This document shows positions 36,701-45,299 of a stretch of 64,000 bases of DNA, in pieces. Position numbers and translations under genes: made by a program. The notes under the pieces are model-generated. The model was not told the origin of the DNA and did not search any database. It worked only from the letters and a program-made list of their open reading frames with translations. Source of the DNA: Nyssa sinensis (lineage: Eukaryota; Streptophyta; Magnoliopsida; Cornales; Nyssaceae); assembly GCA_008638375.1 (NCBI GenBank), contig CM018038.1, positions 28,246,753-28,310,752 of the forward strand, read 5' to 3'. Position 1 is the stretch's first letter. Each line of letters begins with the position of its first letter.

Positions 36701-38702
36701 ATGAAAGAGAGAGGTAGAATCGGTCAATCACTTGTGGTCATATTGCTCCATGGCTGGGGATATGAGGGCCCTCTTACTTAGTCTTTCAGGATTCATTAGG
36801 TTATGCCAATTTGACAAAAGACCTTTTCTCCTAGTTGCAGAGAGGAGAGGGTGGGGTGTAGAGTGAGGTACGTTTAGTGAGTGGCACCACTACATCCTTG
36901 GTGGAGCTTTTGGAGGAACAGGAATAGGAGGTCTTTTGAAAGACTGGCAAACACTTATTTGGTTTTTTTTTTTTTTTGGTAATTAACTCCTATTTGGTTT
37001 GTTAAACTAATAGAGCTGAAATTAAGAAACTTGAAGATTGTTTAATATGTCATACAATCTTACCTTAAAGGGTAATTCCATAGTATTGGGTTACTGTTTA
37101 CAGCCCCAGAACAACCATTATTTAGCCCCATAGCACTACTACGTCAACTAATCACCCTAAACTAGTCTCCAACCCTTTGGCTTACAATCCAACATCTAAA
37201 CACCAAAATTAGTTGCTATCTAGCAACTTTAGCATGCCTTCTTTCTAAAATTCCTGCAAGCTGTCACTTTACAATTCAAGCCAATTGATGCCTTTTCAAC
37301 CCACAAACCTTACAACATCTACACCCTTTAAAACCCAAAAACTACAAGCTTTCCACAATTACACCCACCACAAATTACCTGTAGACAGATTTGTTCAAAG
37401 TTTCCTAAAGTTGTACTACAAATGTTCTATCATAGCATTTAGGGACAAATCCTTAGCTTCAAATGCATCCAATTCCAATCCAACAGATAAATGAGACAGC
37501 AATATAGATCATTTTCAATTGAAGGTTCCCAATGTGATTTGGCAAAATTCCAAACATAAATTGCCAACACAATTTAGTGAAGACAATTACCTAAAAGACT
37601 GCATTTACTAACACTATGTTTGGATGGAAGGAATTGGAAAGAAAGGGAAGGGAAGGAGAAGGAAGGGGGGCTTATATCATGTTTGTTTTAAAAATTAGGA
37701 AGGAAAGGGAGAGAGAGCTTAACCTTCATTTGAGCAATTTTGTGATCCCTCCAAAAGTGAGAGGAAATGGAGAGAAAGGAAAACAAGAATTTAATGAATT
37801 TCTAATAATACTAATATTACTCTTAAAATTGTAAAAGCCAAAATAAAAATGAAAAAGGTATAATAGTAAAATAATATAAAATTATTTTCTTTCATTTCTC
37901 TCCTTTATCATTCTCAAACAAGATGAAAGAATTATATTACTCTTTCCTCTCATTTTCTTTCATTAGTTATCCAAACATAAAAGAGAGATTACCCTCTCCT
38001 CTCCTCTCTTCTCCTCTCCTCTCCTTTCCTTTCCTTTCCTTTCCTTTCCCTCCTACTTATCCAAACTAACTTTAAGTCAATGGATCTACATAGTCAAACA
38101 AACAGATACTCGAGATGAAAGCTCAAACCAGAGGCCGGTCAAAGAAAGCACCACATACAAAGAGGAGAATGAAGTAACTCTCAGCACTCGAACATGAATA
38201 GATTTGCTCTCCCATACCAACTTTAGACTATCCGGCATTCATGATTTAGGATTACATGGTCACTATCAATTAGTACAAAATCAAAACATAATTAAATCTC
38301 CAAGGTAAAGAAATTATTGCGCCGATTATGATCCCGAGAGTCTAACTGATCACTGAGAAAATGTATAGTAAATGAAAATTCTGACCTCCACTCGCCGTCT
38401 TCGTAAGGGGAATAATCTATGTCCTCCCTTCTAACGGAGTTAAACATCAAAGCTGCCAAAGATGCAAATATGCCTACGAAGAAAGAACAAGCAGATTTCA
38501 ATCGAAACCCTAACAAACAAAACAGACAAGATATAAATAGAGAAAAGTAGATAGATAGAGAAGGCAGACCAGGGAGGTAGTGGACGAAGGAGACCTTGAC
38601 GGAACTGCAAACGACGGCGTCGACCCAAAACCACCAACCGGCGCCGAATACAGCACCAGCGACGCCTGGTCCAAAGATTGCCCACAGCTCCGCCAAATCC
38701 AT
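14766..38702 (-). CDS. TMEM50-type (UPF0220) membrane protein, four exons, 23 kb intron
   Basis: Exons on minus: 38702-38570, 38473-38386, 15374-15222 and 14799-14766; total 408 nt, 135 residues plus stop. All junctions are GT/AG and join in frame: CCT-G|GC, TGG-AG|G, ATC-AG|T. The protein runs [16 protein letters not shown] at the N-terminus to [10 protein letters not shown] at the C-terminus, the length and sequence expected of plant TMEM50A-like proteins. Four hydrophobic stretches are visible: about residues 8-32, 45-58, 76-98 and 109-130, with a conserved acidic loop [14 protein letters not shown]. Family members are small endomembrane proteins; the biochemical role is unsettled. Intron 1 is 96 bp, intron 3 is 422 bp, but intron 2 (15375-38385) is 23,011 bp and filled with nested transposons. 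Exons 3-4 recur in unit B. The link between exons 2 and 3 rests on frame, family fit and strand, not on transcript data. Confidence 0.85.
15053..16458. other. TMEM50 intron sequence with microsatellites
   Basis: Covers part of intron 3, exon 3 and the 3' end of intron 2. Outside the exon it holds a G-run near 15055-15067, (CA)n at 15110-15128, an ATT tract near 15760-15780 and a GT tract near 15797-15820. The same order is seen in unit B (55735-57230). The plus-strand frames here are not genes. Confidence 0.5.
16777..17388. repeat. 306-bp tandem duplication inside the small LTR element
   Basis: The block starting AATATTCCAACATCTCCCC recurs 306 bp later as AATATTCCAAAAGCTCCCC, with close similarity throughout. 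Each copy ends in a SINE. Unit B has only one copy (about 57546-57860), so the duplication is private to unit A. The junction joins CTCTGTTTTA of the SINE tail to TTTAATATTCC. Confidence 0.75.
16989..17082 (+). mobile_element. tRNA-derived SINE, first copy (tail lost)
   Basis: Box A TAGCTTAAGTGG at 16996-17007 and box B GGTTCAAGTCC at 17041-17051, 45 nt apart, match the two internal RNA polymerase III promoter elements of tRNA genes. The cloverleaf is not restored, so it is a SINE rather than a tRNA gene. The 3' tail is cut off at the 306-bp duplication junction. Confidence 0.65.
17295..17397 (+). mobile_element. tRNA-derived SINE with LINE-like 3' tail
   Basis: Box A (TTAACTTAAGCGG, one change) at about 17302 and a perfect box B GGTTCAAGTCC at 17346. 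The body ends CTCTGTTTTACCTATC followed by A14. The same 3' end TTTACCTATCAAAAA closes the LINE fragments at 18531, 21382, 58977 and 60468, suggesting the SINE is mobilised by that LINE family through a shared tail. Confidence 0.7.
17493..17684 (-). pseudogene. Short frame resembling a dsRNA-binding motif inside the LTR element
   Basis: 63 codons. The segment [19 protein letters not shown] followed by [17 protein letters not shown] resembles the first helix and first two strands of a double-stranded RNA-binding domain, where LP.P.Y and SGPDH.P.F are family hallmarks. The KKxAK helix at the end is not visible. The same frame is present in unit B (about 57965-58135), with a one-base loss. It would be a captured host fragment if the match holds; this is a reading by eye. 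Confidence 0.4.
18531..18790 (-). mobile_element. Host LINE, 3' end piece (unit A)
   Basis: 3' end of an L1-type LINE on minus. The A-tail appears as GTTTTTGATC on plus. The decoded frame contains the plant LINE C-terminal motif WRM.P..L.W.LWRE, better preserved in the unit B copy. The element resumes at 22619 across an inserted Ty3-like element whose TSD is CCTTC. Confidence 0.75.
18935..20622. mobile_element. hAT-like element, 1.69 kb, no transposase
   Basis: Termini TAGGACTGGTAAT and, in reverse complement, TAGGAAGTGGCAAT. The target duplication is GATATACT (18927-18934) against AATATACT (20623-20630), 7 of 8 bases. Subterminal regions are rich in GTGTCGGGTC/GACACGA repeats in both orientations. 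Unit B has the empty site near 59695-59705, proving insertion after the tandem duplication. No transposase frame is present. A second MITE is nested at 19244-19770. Confidence 0.8.
19244..19770. mobile_element. MITE nested in the hAT element, 527 bp
   Basis: Termini CAAGGTTGTTAAAATCG and, reversed, CATAGTTATCAAAACCG; subterminal GATC-rich repeats on both sides. A perfect 8-bp target duplication ATTATTAA flanks it (19236-19243 and 19771-19778), which fits the hAT superfamily. Confidence 0.85.
20438..20908 (-). pseudogene. Degraded tail frame of the Ty3-like element fused to hAT sequence
   Basis: The first two thirds (20623-20908) correspond to the charged frame at 59667-60068 in unit B, including [17 protein letters not shown] residues (here [13 protein letters not shown]). 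The last third is hAT terminal sequence, so the reading frame as a whole is an accident of insertion. It is not a host gene. Confidence 0.6.
21382..21858 (-). mobile_element. 5'-truncated LINE (LINE2) inside the Ty3-like element
   Basis: Perfect target duplication TCATCATTC at 21373-21381 and 21859-21867. The poly-A tail appears as a T-run at 21384-21395, preceded on minus by TTTACCTATC. The minus strand encodes the zinc-binding end of a plant LINE ([17 protein letters not shown] order, then WRERN-like residues). The same insertion is in unit B at 60468-60907, so it predates the duplication. Confidence 0.8.
21868..22237 (-). pseudogene. Gag remnant of the Ty3-like element (unit A)
   Basis: Counterpart of the better-preserved unit B frame 61003-61245. 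It is broken by stops here. The reading of a Ty3-type gag relies on the unit B copy. Confidence 0.45.
22619..23290 (-). mobile_element. Host LINE, middle piece with zf-RVT region (unit A)
   Basis: On minus, the frame 23163-22837 reads [20 protein letters not shown], then [21 protein letters not shown], the linker before the zinc-binding reverse-transcriptase end of plant L1-type LINEs. Similarity to unit B (61603-62289) is continuous up to CTTCCATACC, where the Ty3 fold-back element starts abruptly. Confidence 0.8.
23293..25499 (-). pseudogene. Inverted arm: RNase H, integrase, chromodomain, start of LTR
   Basis: Minus strand. 25346-24837 is RNase H ([40 protein letters not shown]). 24824-24537 carries the integrase H2C2 zinc finger and 24562-24089 the core ([51 protein letters not shown]). 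24040-23849 is the GPY/F-type module ([23 protein letters not shown]). Chromodomain remnants follow, then PPT-like AAGGGAGAAAGAA and LTR start at 23500 reading leftward. There are stops and frameshifts between blocks. Confidence 0.88.
25497..27887 (+). pseudogene. Plus arm: partial RT, RNase H, integrase, chromodomain
   Basis: Starts abruptly inside RT at [16 protein letters not shown]. The catalytic motif reads FIDY where FIDD is expected. RT/RNase H linker [20 protein letters not shown], then RNase H with a frameshift near 26030, integrase core broken near 27050 and 27220, GPY/F module 27484-27684, and a chromodomain 27666-27887 ([32 protein letters not shown]). The fold-back symmetry starts at about 25913. 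Dead because of frameshifts and the RT substitution. Confidence 0.88.
27953..31412 (+). repeat. Complete 3' LTR of the Ty3/Tekay-type element, 3.46 kb
   Basis: Starts TGTAATACACTGACCC right after a purine tract AAGGAGGAAAGAA and ends GGGTCGTGACA. Contains several TA/GT microsatellites (28250-28505). The length is at the high end for plant LTRs. The first 208 bp recur inverted at 23293-23500. The small frames inside are not genes. Confidence 0.8.
32536..32879. mobile_element. hAT-type MITE, copy 2, 344 bp
   Basis: Termini TTAAGAAGCATGGACACGG and, reversed, CTATGAAGCACAGACAC. Perfect 8-bp target duplication CTCCAACC (32528-32535 and 32880-32887). The same LINE position in unit B (about 63424-63437) has a single CTCCAACC with no insert, so this copy came after the tandem duplication. 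Confidence 0.92.
33378..33936. mobile_element. hAT-type MITE, copy 3, 559 bp
   Basis: Starts CTAAGAAGCAC and ends with the inverted CTGTAGCAAAAACAC. Target duplication CCTGCCAC (33370-33377) against CCTGTCAC (33937-33944). A (TA)n tract at about 33689-33722 enlarges it. The empty site is in unit B near 63926-63940. Confidence 0.85.
34850..36990 (+). mobile_element. Decayed plus-strand LINE
   Basis: Pieces of RT in order on plus: [16 protein letters not shown] and [10 protein letters not shown] (about 34900-35035), [17 protein letters not shown] (about 35165-35215), [12 protein letters not shown] then VMEAFRHMI (35285-35380), then [18 protein letters not shown] (about 35815-35870), and the zinc-binding end (36610-36960, [13 protein letters not shown]). 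Frames are scrambled by stops. A 115-bp block (about 35848-35962) is tandemly repeated just before the MITE insertion. Runs opposite to the LINE on its left. Confidence 0.75.
35997..36359. mobile_element. hAT-type MITE, copy 4, 363 bp
   Basis: Termini CTATGAAGCACGGA and, reversed, CTAAGAAGCACGGA; perfect 8-bp target duplication ATGATAGT (35989-35996 and 36360-36367). Inserted into the plus-strand LINE. Its central AT-rich part resembles copy 2 in reverse. Confidence 0.92.
36991..38385. other. 5' part of TMEM50 intron 2, with a MITE
   Basis: No gene. Holds a purine/pyrimidine-rich inverted-repeat element at 37607-38076, listed separately. The rest is unassigned AT-rich intron sequence. Confidence 0.5.
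37607..38076. mobile_element. AG/CT-rich MITE with GTTTGGAT ends
   Basis: Ends ACTATGTTTGGATGGAAGG and, reversed, AGTTAGTTTGGATAAGTAGG; the inner arms are GGAAAGG-type on the left and CCTTTCC-type on the right, giving a long hairpin. A common plant MITE design; target duplication uncertain. Confidence 0.6.
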
Positions 38703-39278
38703 ACCTTATGGATTCTGATATTCTTTACAAATAATCGGGCTTATAGAGATCCTTCTGGAGTTCTTTGTTTAATGGTGAAATGGTGGGTTGCCCGTATAAT
38801 AAAGCCACTAAAGTTCCAGGCTGGGAATGGGAGTGGTGATGGCTGTGAATCCAATTGCTTCGCAGCTTTTACAAGACAGCCTTTCCCTCCCATCGGCTGG
38901 GTATGGGCGTAGTTCGGGTTCGGATCCTCACAAGCTAATTTTAGTTAAACCTTTCTTTACGTTTTCAAAATACAAATTTTTAATTTTAAAACGTAGGATA
39001 TGCCGTTTGGTTTGTAATTAATTTTAATTTTTTTAAATATTTTATAATTTAGATTATAATATATAAATATATTTTTATAATTTTTAAAACATTAATTACA
39101 AAATTTTTAAAAATATTTTTATCTGAATCACTAATTCAAGCAGCTCGCAGAGAGATTTTCGGTAATTTGGTGAAATTCCAATTTGAATTGGATGACAAAT
39201 TTATACAGAAGAAAAAGCTAAATTGGGAGTAATTTAGATTTGAAATTTGATAATAATGGTAAAAGCTCTGGTTATCAA
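38703..39278 (-). promoter_or_regulatory. Upstream region of TMEM50 copy A, up to the duplication junction
   Basis: 576 bp between the TMEM50 start codon and the point where glucanase sequence begins. AT-rich from 38940 on. The plus-strand frames at 38580-38912 and 38827-39021 overlap exon 1 or this flank and have no family resemblance. No specific promoter element can be assigned. Confidence 0.45.
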
Positions 39279-42200
39279 GTTTGAACCCATGCTCTGACTT
39301 CTGGTCTGATGCAATATTTGGACAAGTCTTCATTTCTCACTTCAAGAGAGACACATAGTTCTGATCCTTTCAAAGCTTGAAGGATTTCTGGAATTGGCTC
39401 ATAGAGTCTGATGTAATCAATTCCACACTTTTTATGAAGGCTTGTTACAGATTTTGGAGGTGGAAGATTATTTCCATTCCTTCCAATAACAAACACCAAT
39501 GCCTAGAATATGAACACAATTTTTTTTTTGTTATTACAACCTTTCCGTAAGGAAGACATAGATCTTGCTTTATCTCATATGGCTCCGATGAAGGCCCTTG
39601 GTCCCAACGGTATGTCAACTCTATTTTATCAGAGACATTGGAACATAGTTGGTCCCAATGTATTCCAGGGTATTCTAAAGTTCCTTAATGGTGGGCCTTT
39701 TGCTCAGAAAAATAAACTTAACTCAGCTAGTTCTTATTCCGCAAGTGGCGAATCCAGAGAATATGATGCAATTCCGGCCTATTAGCCTTCCTAACGTGGT
39801 GTACAAACTTATTGCTAAAGTAATGGCAAACCAGTTAAAAGAAATTGCTACCCCAAGTCATTTTAGAGACTTATAGTGCTTTTGTTCCAGTGCACCTCAT
39901 TACTAACAATGTTTTGGTCGCTTATGATGTCCAACATCATTTGAATCATAAATGGACTGATAAGGTTGCCTATTCGGCGTTGAAATTAGATATGAGCAAG
40001 GCTTACGATCAGGTGGTGTGGGAATATCTATGTCAGATTACGCTAAAGCTACGTTTTGCAAGGTGAAGGATAGAAATGATTATGAATTGTGATTATACTA
40101 GTCAGCTACTCCATACTCCTTAATGGCCAACATAAAGGGTATTTCACTCCCCAGTGAGGATCTTCAGTCAAGGTGATCCGTTGTCCCCATATTTATTTCT
40201 TTTTTGCACCGAGGCTTTTTCTTGTCTTACACAGCAAACTGAAAGTTTGAGCAACCTTTATGGTGTTTTAGTAAGTCGAGGAGGCCCCCGGGTGTCCCAT
40301 TTATTTTTCATAGATAATCGCTTGTTATTCTTTCCAGCCACATGTACTGAGGCTGAGAATTTTCAATCAATTCTAGAAACTTACAAGGCGGCATCAGGTC
40401 AAACGATAAATTTTGATAAATCTGTTGTGATTTTTAGTGCTAATACTTGATAAAAAGATTGACATGATGTCCAGCAAATTCTACGGGTCCATATTGTTCC
40501 AGTTCACAACAAGAATTTGGGACTTCCTATGGTTATTGGTAAATCAAAGAGGGAGGTTTTTTATAATGTCCGGGAAAGAGTAATGTAGAAAATAGCTGGC
40601 TAGAAGGAGAAACTTTTGTCTAAGGCGGGCAAAGAGATCCTTTTAAAGGCAGTTGCGACGGCTATGCCAACCTATGTTATGTCTATCTTTCGCCTTCCAG
40701 ACTATTTGTGTAATGATTTGAGTACAGCAATGAGAAACTTTTGGTGGGGTCATAACAATGGGACAAAGAAGACTTACAAGGTTGGGCGGAACCAGATGTG
40801 TTGCTAAAAAATAAATGGAGGTTTGGGATTTCGGGATTTAAAGTACTTCAATATGGATGTGCTAGCTAAGCAAGGTTAGAGGCTGTTTCATTTTTCAGAC
40901 TATTTATTGTCTCTATGCTGAGGTGTAAATATTTTCCAAATGGGTCCTTCTTGATGCCAAGCTTGGTTCTAGTCCGTCCTATTCTTGAAGTATTTTATAT
41001 GGTCGGGAGCTTTTACTTGCAAGTTTGTGGTGGTGTGGGGGTGATGGTTTCTTTATTAAAATTTGACTTATCCTTTTAAGTTCATCTCCTGTGACCCACC
41101 TCCAGTCTGATGCTACAGTGGCCCAGCTTCTAACTAACAATGGCCTTTTTGTGGAATTTTGATTTGAATAAATTGATTTTTCTTCCTTTTGAAGCTGACG
41201 ACATTCTCAGCATACCACTTCGTCATTGTCGAATTCAGGATAAATTAATATGGCATTTTTCTAGAAATGGAATATTCATGATTAAAAGTGCCTGTCATTT
41301 GGCTTTAGAGTTGAGGTTGACAGAGAGAAGTTCATTGCTGCTGCCCTATTTTTCATCATCAACTTTGGGGTGCTGGAGTTATATTTGGAAAACTAATGCA
41401 GCAAGCAAGATCAAAGTCTTTGCATAGCGTGCTTGTTTGGATGCCTTGCCATCTAAAATGAATATTCTCTATCTTAATATTGTTACTGATCCTTTCTGTG
41501 CTCTTTGTGGCAATGCTTCTAAAAACTTAATACATGTCATAAAGGAATGTTAGGTTGCCAGACAAGTTTGGGCTTTGTCTACGTTGGGACTTGATCAGAT
41601 GCTCAACCTTTTTTTTTTTTTATTATAGGTGCTGGTTTGATGAGATCCCACAAGGTTGTTGATGCAGCTTAGTTAAGTATGTTTCTCACCATAGCTTGGG
41701 CATTATGGAGTAATCGAAATTCAGCCATGTTTGAGAACCCTGTCCAAACTCCGGATGAAATTGTTTGCTTTGGTGTCTCATTCTTCAATGATTTTCTATC
41801 CGCTCTTTCGGAACATGGATGTAGTGAGGTTGGGGATTGTAATGGAGATTTCATAGGTGAAATGTCGCAATGGTTATATATTTCTATGGATCCGGAGTTT
41901 GCGGAAACCACAACTGCCCTGTGTGCTCTTCAATTTGCTATGGATATTGGACTTTTCCATGTTATTCTGGAAAGTGACTCATTGGGTATCATAAATGGTG
42001 TTCTCTCATCTGATGACAACTTTCTCTCTTTGGGTATGATTTGTTAGGATGTGAAAGCCTTATCTTATAACTTTTATTCTTTCTAATGTAAGTTTATTCG
42101 TCGTTCTGCTAATACCGTATTCATGCATTAGTTCGACATGTTAGATATATTGATTATATTCTTGTGTGGCTGAAAGATTCTCCTTCTTTCATTGTAAGAT

Positions 42201-42870
42201 TCCTATAATATGATATTTCTAGTTCGTAATGTAATACTATCATTGCTTTCATAAAAAGAAAGTAATATGTTTTCATTATGCCCAACGAAACAATTCCAAA
42301 CTAAAGTCTCTTAACAAATTTTCCAAGTCATTCAAACGCCTCGTCAATACTTGTCTAATATAGACTCTATAGTCATTAATTAAAATGGGAAATCTATTTT
42401 TCTATGATTGACTCATGGCTTAGTTTTTTCTATACAAAATTTTTTATTTTTAAAATTATGAATAATGCATTCAACTATATTCATGTTAGTGAAATATTTT
42501 CAAGAAATTAAGTGTAGTCGTTGATTTTTCTTTTTTTTTTTAAAAAAAAAAAAAGAGAAGACCATCCTAATATAGAAAGTTCTCGTACTCAACAAAGTTT
42601 AATAAAAGTGAATGGTGAGCAATATTTATCCAAAATTTTCAAAAATAGATTCTCAAAACTCGAACCCGTCTCACTACGTTAGATAAACAAGACTTTATTA
42701 TCACGTAAGGTGATGAATAAACTATTTATTTATTACAAAGTCATCAAACAACTCATATAATAGCATTGTCAAATTAAAAGAAAAACCTTACATGTGCAAG
42801 GAAGCAAATAAGTGACTAAAAGAGCCATTGTTAACACAAGCATGAATATGTTCCACTTAGGCCCCATCAT
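39279..42870 (-). pseudogene. Truncated beta-1,3-glucanase copy (unit B)
   Basis: Exon 1 at 42870-42792 still encodes a secretion signal (MMGPKWNIFMLVLTMALL), but its last base before the GTAAGG donor is T instead of G. Exon 2 starts at about 39503 and keeps GRNGNNLPPPKSV and CGIDYIRLYEPIPEI, with a frameshift near 39320. It stops at 39279, where unrelated sequence begins, so both catalytic glutamates are gone. The intron holds a 2.7 kb LINE and the promoter holds a Copia element. Compare the intact gene at 8851-10179. Confidence 0.9.
39520..42265 (+). mobile_element. LINE in the intron of the glucanase pseudogene
   Basis: 5'-truncated, without endonuclease. On plus: EEDIDLALSHMAPMKALGPN-like RT start (here KEDIDLALSHMAPMKALGPN), LVLIPQV and FRPISLPNVVYKLIAKVMAN, AYSALKLDMSKAYDQVVW, FSQGDPLSPYLFLFCTEA. 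The catalytic FADD is FIDN (about 40310), so the RT is dead. Then the thumb (GKEILLKAVATAMPTYVM), zinc-binding region near 41490-41570, and an RNase H-like end (41679-42047, ILESDSLGIINGV). Ends near TTCATAAAAAGAAA. Absent from the 306-bp intron in unit A. Confidence 0.88.
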
Positions 42871-43415
42871 CTTTGTAATTTTTTTAACTCCCCATCATCT
42901 TTGTAATTGTTTTAACCGCTTCTGAAGTTAGAGGCAGGACACTCACAACTATACATATTATATATACACACACAAGACATGTATAGTTGATTCTCTAATA
43001 ATTTTTTAATAATTTACTAATCTTTAATAATTAATGCTTTTTGAAGAACAAGCTTTTTTGAGGGTAAATAACTAATATCTTTTTTAAAAAAACTATTTAT
43101 AATCTTAATTATTAAAATAAAAATTATTAGTAACACTAATTTTTTAGTAATAAAAAAACAAGATTAAGAGTTCTTTTATAACTTAAATTATATATAATAC
43201 ATATTTTTTTCTATGAAAGAAATGATAGGCATGTTTTATAGTCATGTTGAAAATTGTACACTTGTGAAAGAACTTTATAATTACTAAAAATTCAAAAATT
43301 AATAATTCTATTAAAAATAATAATTTTTGAATTTTATAACATTGTTAATTATTAGAGAATCCACTCTATTGACCTTTTGACTCAACAATTAAGGTTTAAT
43401 AAATATCACATTTAT
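42871..43415 (-). promoter_or_regulatory. Promoter of the glucanase pseudogene, left part
   Basis: Close match to 10180-10690 of unit A. It ends in CAACAATTAAGGTTTAATAAA followed by the Copia insertion; the remainder of this promoter resumes at 53413. Confidence 0.6.
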
Positions 43416-44889
43416 TGTTTAGATATTTACCCTCAAGGGGTGAATAGGGTATTTAGTAAAATATTGATAATTTTTATAAATTTTAAAAATATATGCAAGA
43501 GATACACAAGTATGTAAAAGAGTAGAGAGAGAAAGAAAGAGCAAACAAAATGATTTTTAGGAGTTTCGAAAAACTTCATACGTCCTCGATTCAAGTATCC
43601 CTACTTGAGTTTTTTCTATTATCTTGATCTCCTTGCAGGTGGAGATCAAACATTTACAATCAAAGCTCCTTGCTATTTGCCCAGCAAAATATCCTCGTTT
43701 GTCTCACAAGGGTAGCACCTACCAGCAAATCTCATTACAATGAGAATATACAAAGTTTGTTTACCAACAAGCACTCTCTCAAGAGTAGATTGGTAAAATA
43801 AATGTTCACTCTACATAGATAGATCAAGTGTAAACTCAGAGTATTTAAGATGGGTAGAACTTTTAGATCTAGATTTTCAATAGTCAAACCTAATGTCAAG
43901 AATAAAGATGTAGAAATGTAAGGTTGTAAAGAGATAGCAATAAATGCTTTAAAGAACCTTTATTCATAGCCCTCAAATGAATATGGCTGTTGTATTTCAA
44001 AATAGAATCGTTCCCCTTCTTTTTCTTTTCAAAATCTAAATTTTGATTACTAGATCGACAAAACCAGTTGACTAAATTATTAGCCAATCGACTAGATCAA
44101 GATTTGGTCGACTGGTCAGCTCAATTGATTTGTCCAGAGAGTTTGAGGTTTAAGTCTTCAAGAACAATCAATCGACTGGTTGTTAGGATCAGTCGACTAG
44201 TTCTTTTATACACTGTTTTAGCTTTTAAAAGTTAGTCAACTAAATCATCTAATAGGTCGACTGCATTAGACAGTATGTTTAGGCTATGTTCTTGAAATGG
44301 TCACTCAGTCAACTAGTTTTAGGAACTGGTTGACTAGTTTGTTCAGTCTAAAAATAAGCTTTAAGAATCTGTCGACTGGTTCTTAGAATTGCTCGACTGG
44401 TTTTGGCATAAATGGTATTCTTGCTTATTTTTCATAGCGTTCCATTTTTCCAAACCTTTTGATATTTCAAAACTTGAAGTATAGCAATGTGTTATTTTGA
44501 AAAACTATTTTGGGATTTATTCTAGTTGATCATATTAAATAGTAAAAGTTTATGACCAATGCTTAATCTAATTCTAAATCATTCAAAATCCAAAATAAGA
44601 AAATTAAAAAGTATTCTCTTGACGTGTCTTGATTCCTTTGGATTGAGTGTGTCCATTTACTTGGAATATCATGAGAGCATTCCACTTAATTTGATTTTAA
44701 CTTTGAATCATGCACTTAAGTGGAGTCCTAAAGCTTGATGGGTTTTGTCATTCCTTGATCAACAATTTTCTTTGACCTAGATGATCTATTTATATTGTCA
44801 CTAGAATAAAACATTCGTTCACATAGACAATTCCTTGTTGTCATCAAAATTACTAAAATGCCCTTGGTTGAAAATAGTTAAGGCTAACA
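43416..44889 (-). repeat. 3' LTR of the Copia element
   Basis: 1474 bp, minus start TGTTAGCCTTAAC and end CTAAACA. Contains at least ten near copies of the palindrome-centred motif AGTCGACTRGTT between 44050 and 44405. About 120 bp longer than its partner at 52057-53412. Confidence 0.85.
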
Positions 44890-45299
44890 ATTTCTCATTT
44901 TTACTGATGACAAAACATTGTTCCTTGTTAAATGCAAATAGTAAAACAAGCAAAGAAATTGATAGAGAATTGTGATTTTTCATATATGTTCCCCCTATCA
45001 ACTTATAAATTTAAATTCATGCCTCAATATGAATAGATTAAATATTTAGACATTATTTTCTATATCTCCGCTATTATCATGTAGTCATTGCAAATTAGGA
45101 TTAGAGAGTTATATCACATTTCATGCTTGGTATGTGCATTTAGTTATTATGAATAAGCACACATAATTTGCATATAATACAAATGAGAGATATAACAAAA
45201 TATGTTTTCTATTCATTGAAGAGTTTGAGCTTTGGTAAGTATTTTTTTTTTCAAGTCAAAGCATTAATACAAAAAAAAAAAAAGTACACAAAGGACCCG

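Noticed and set aside
38580..38912. 110-codon plus-strand frame
   Set aside because: Antisense shadow of TMEM50 exon 1 and its flank.
39279..39503. Functional second glucanase
   Set aside because: Lacks both catalytic glutamates, is frameshifted, and is cut at the duplication joint.
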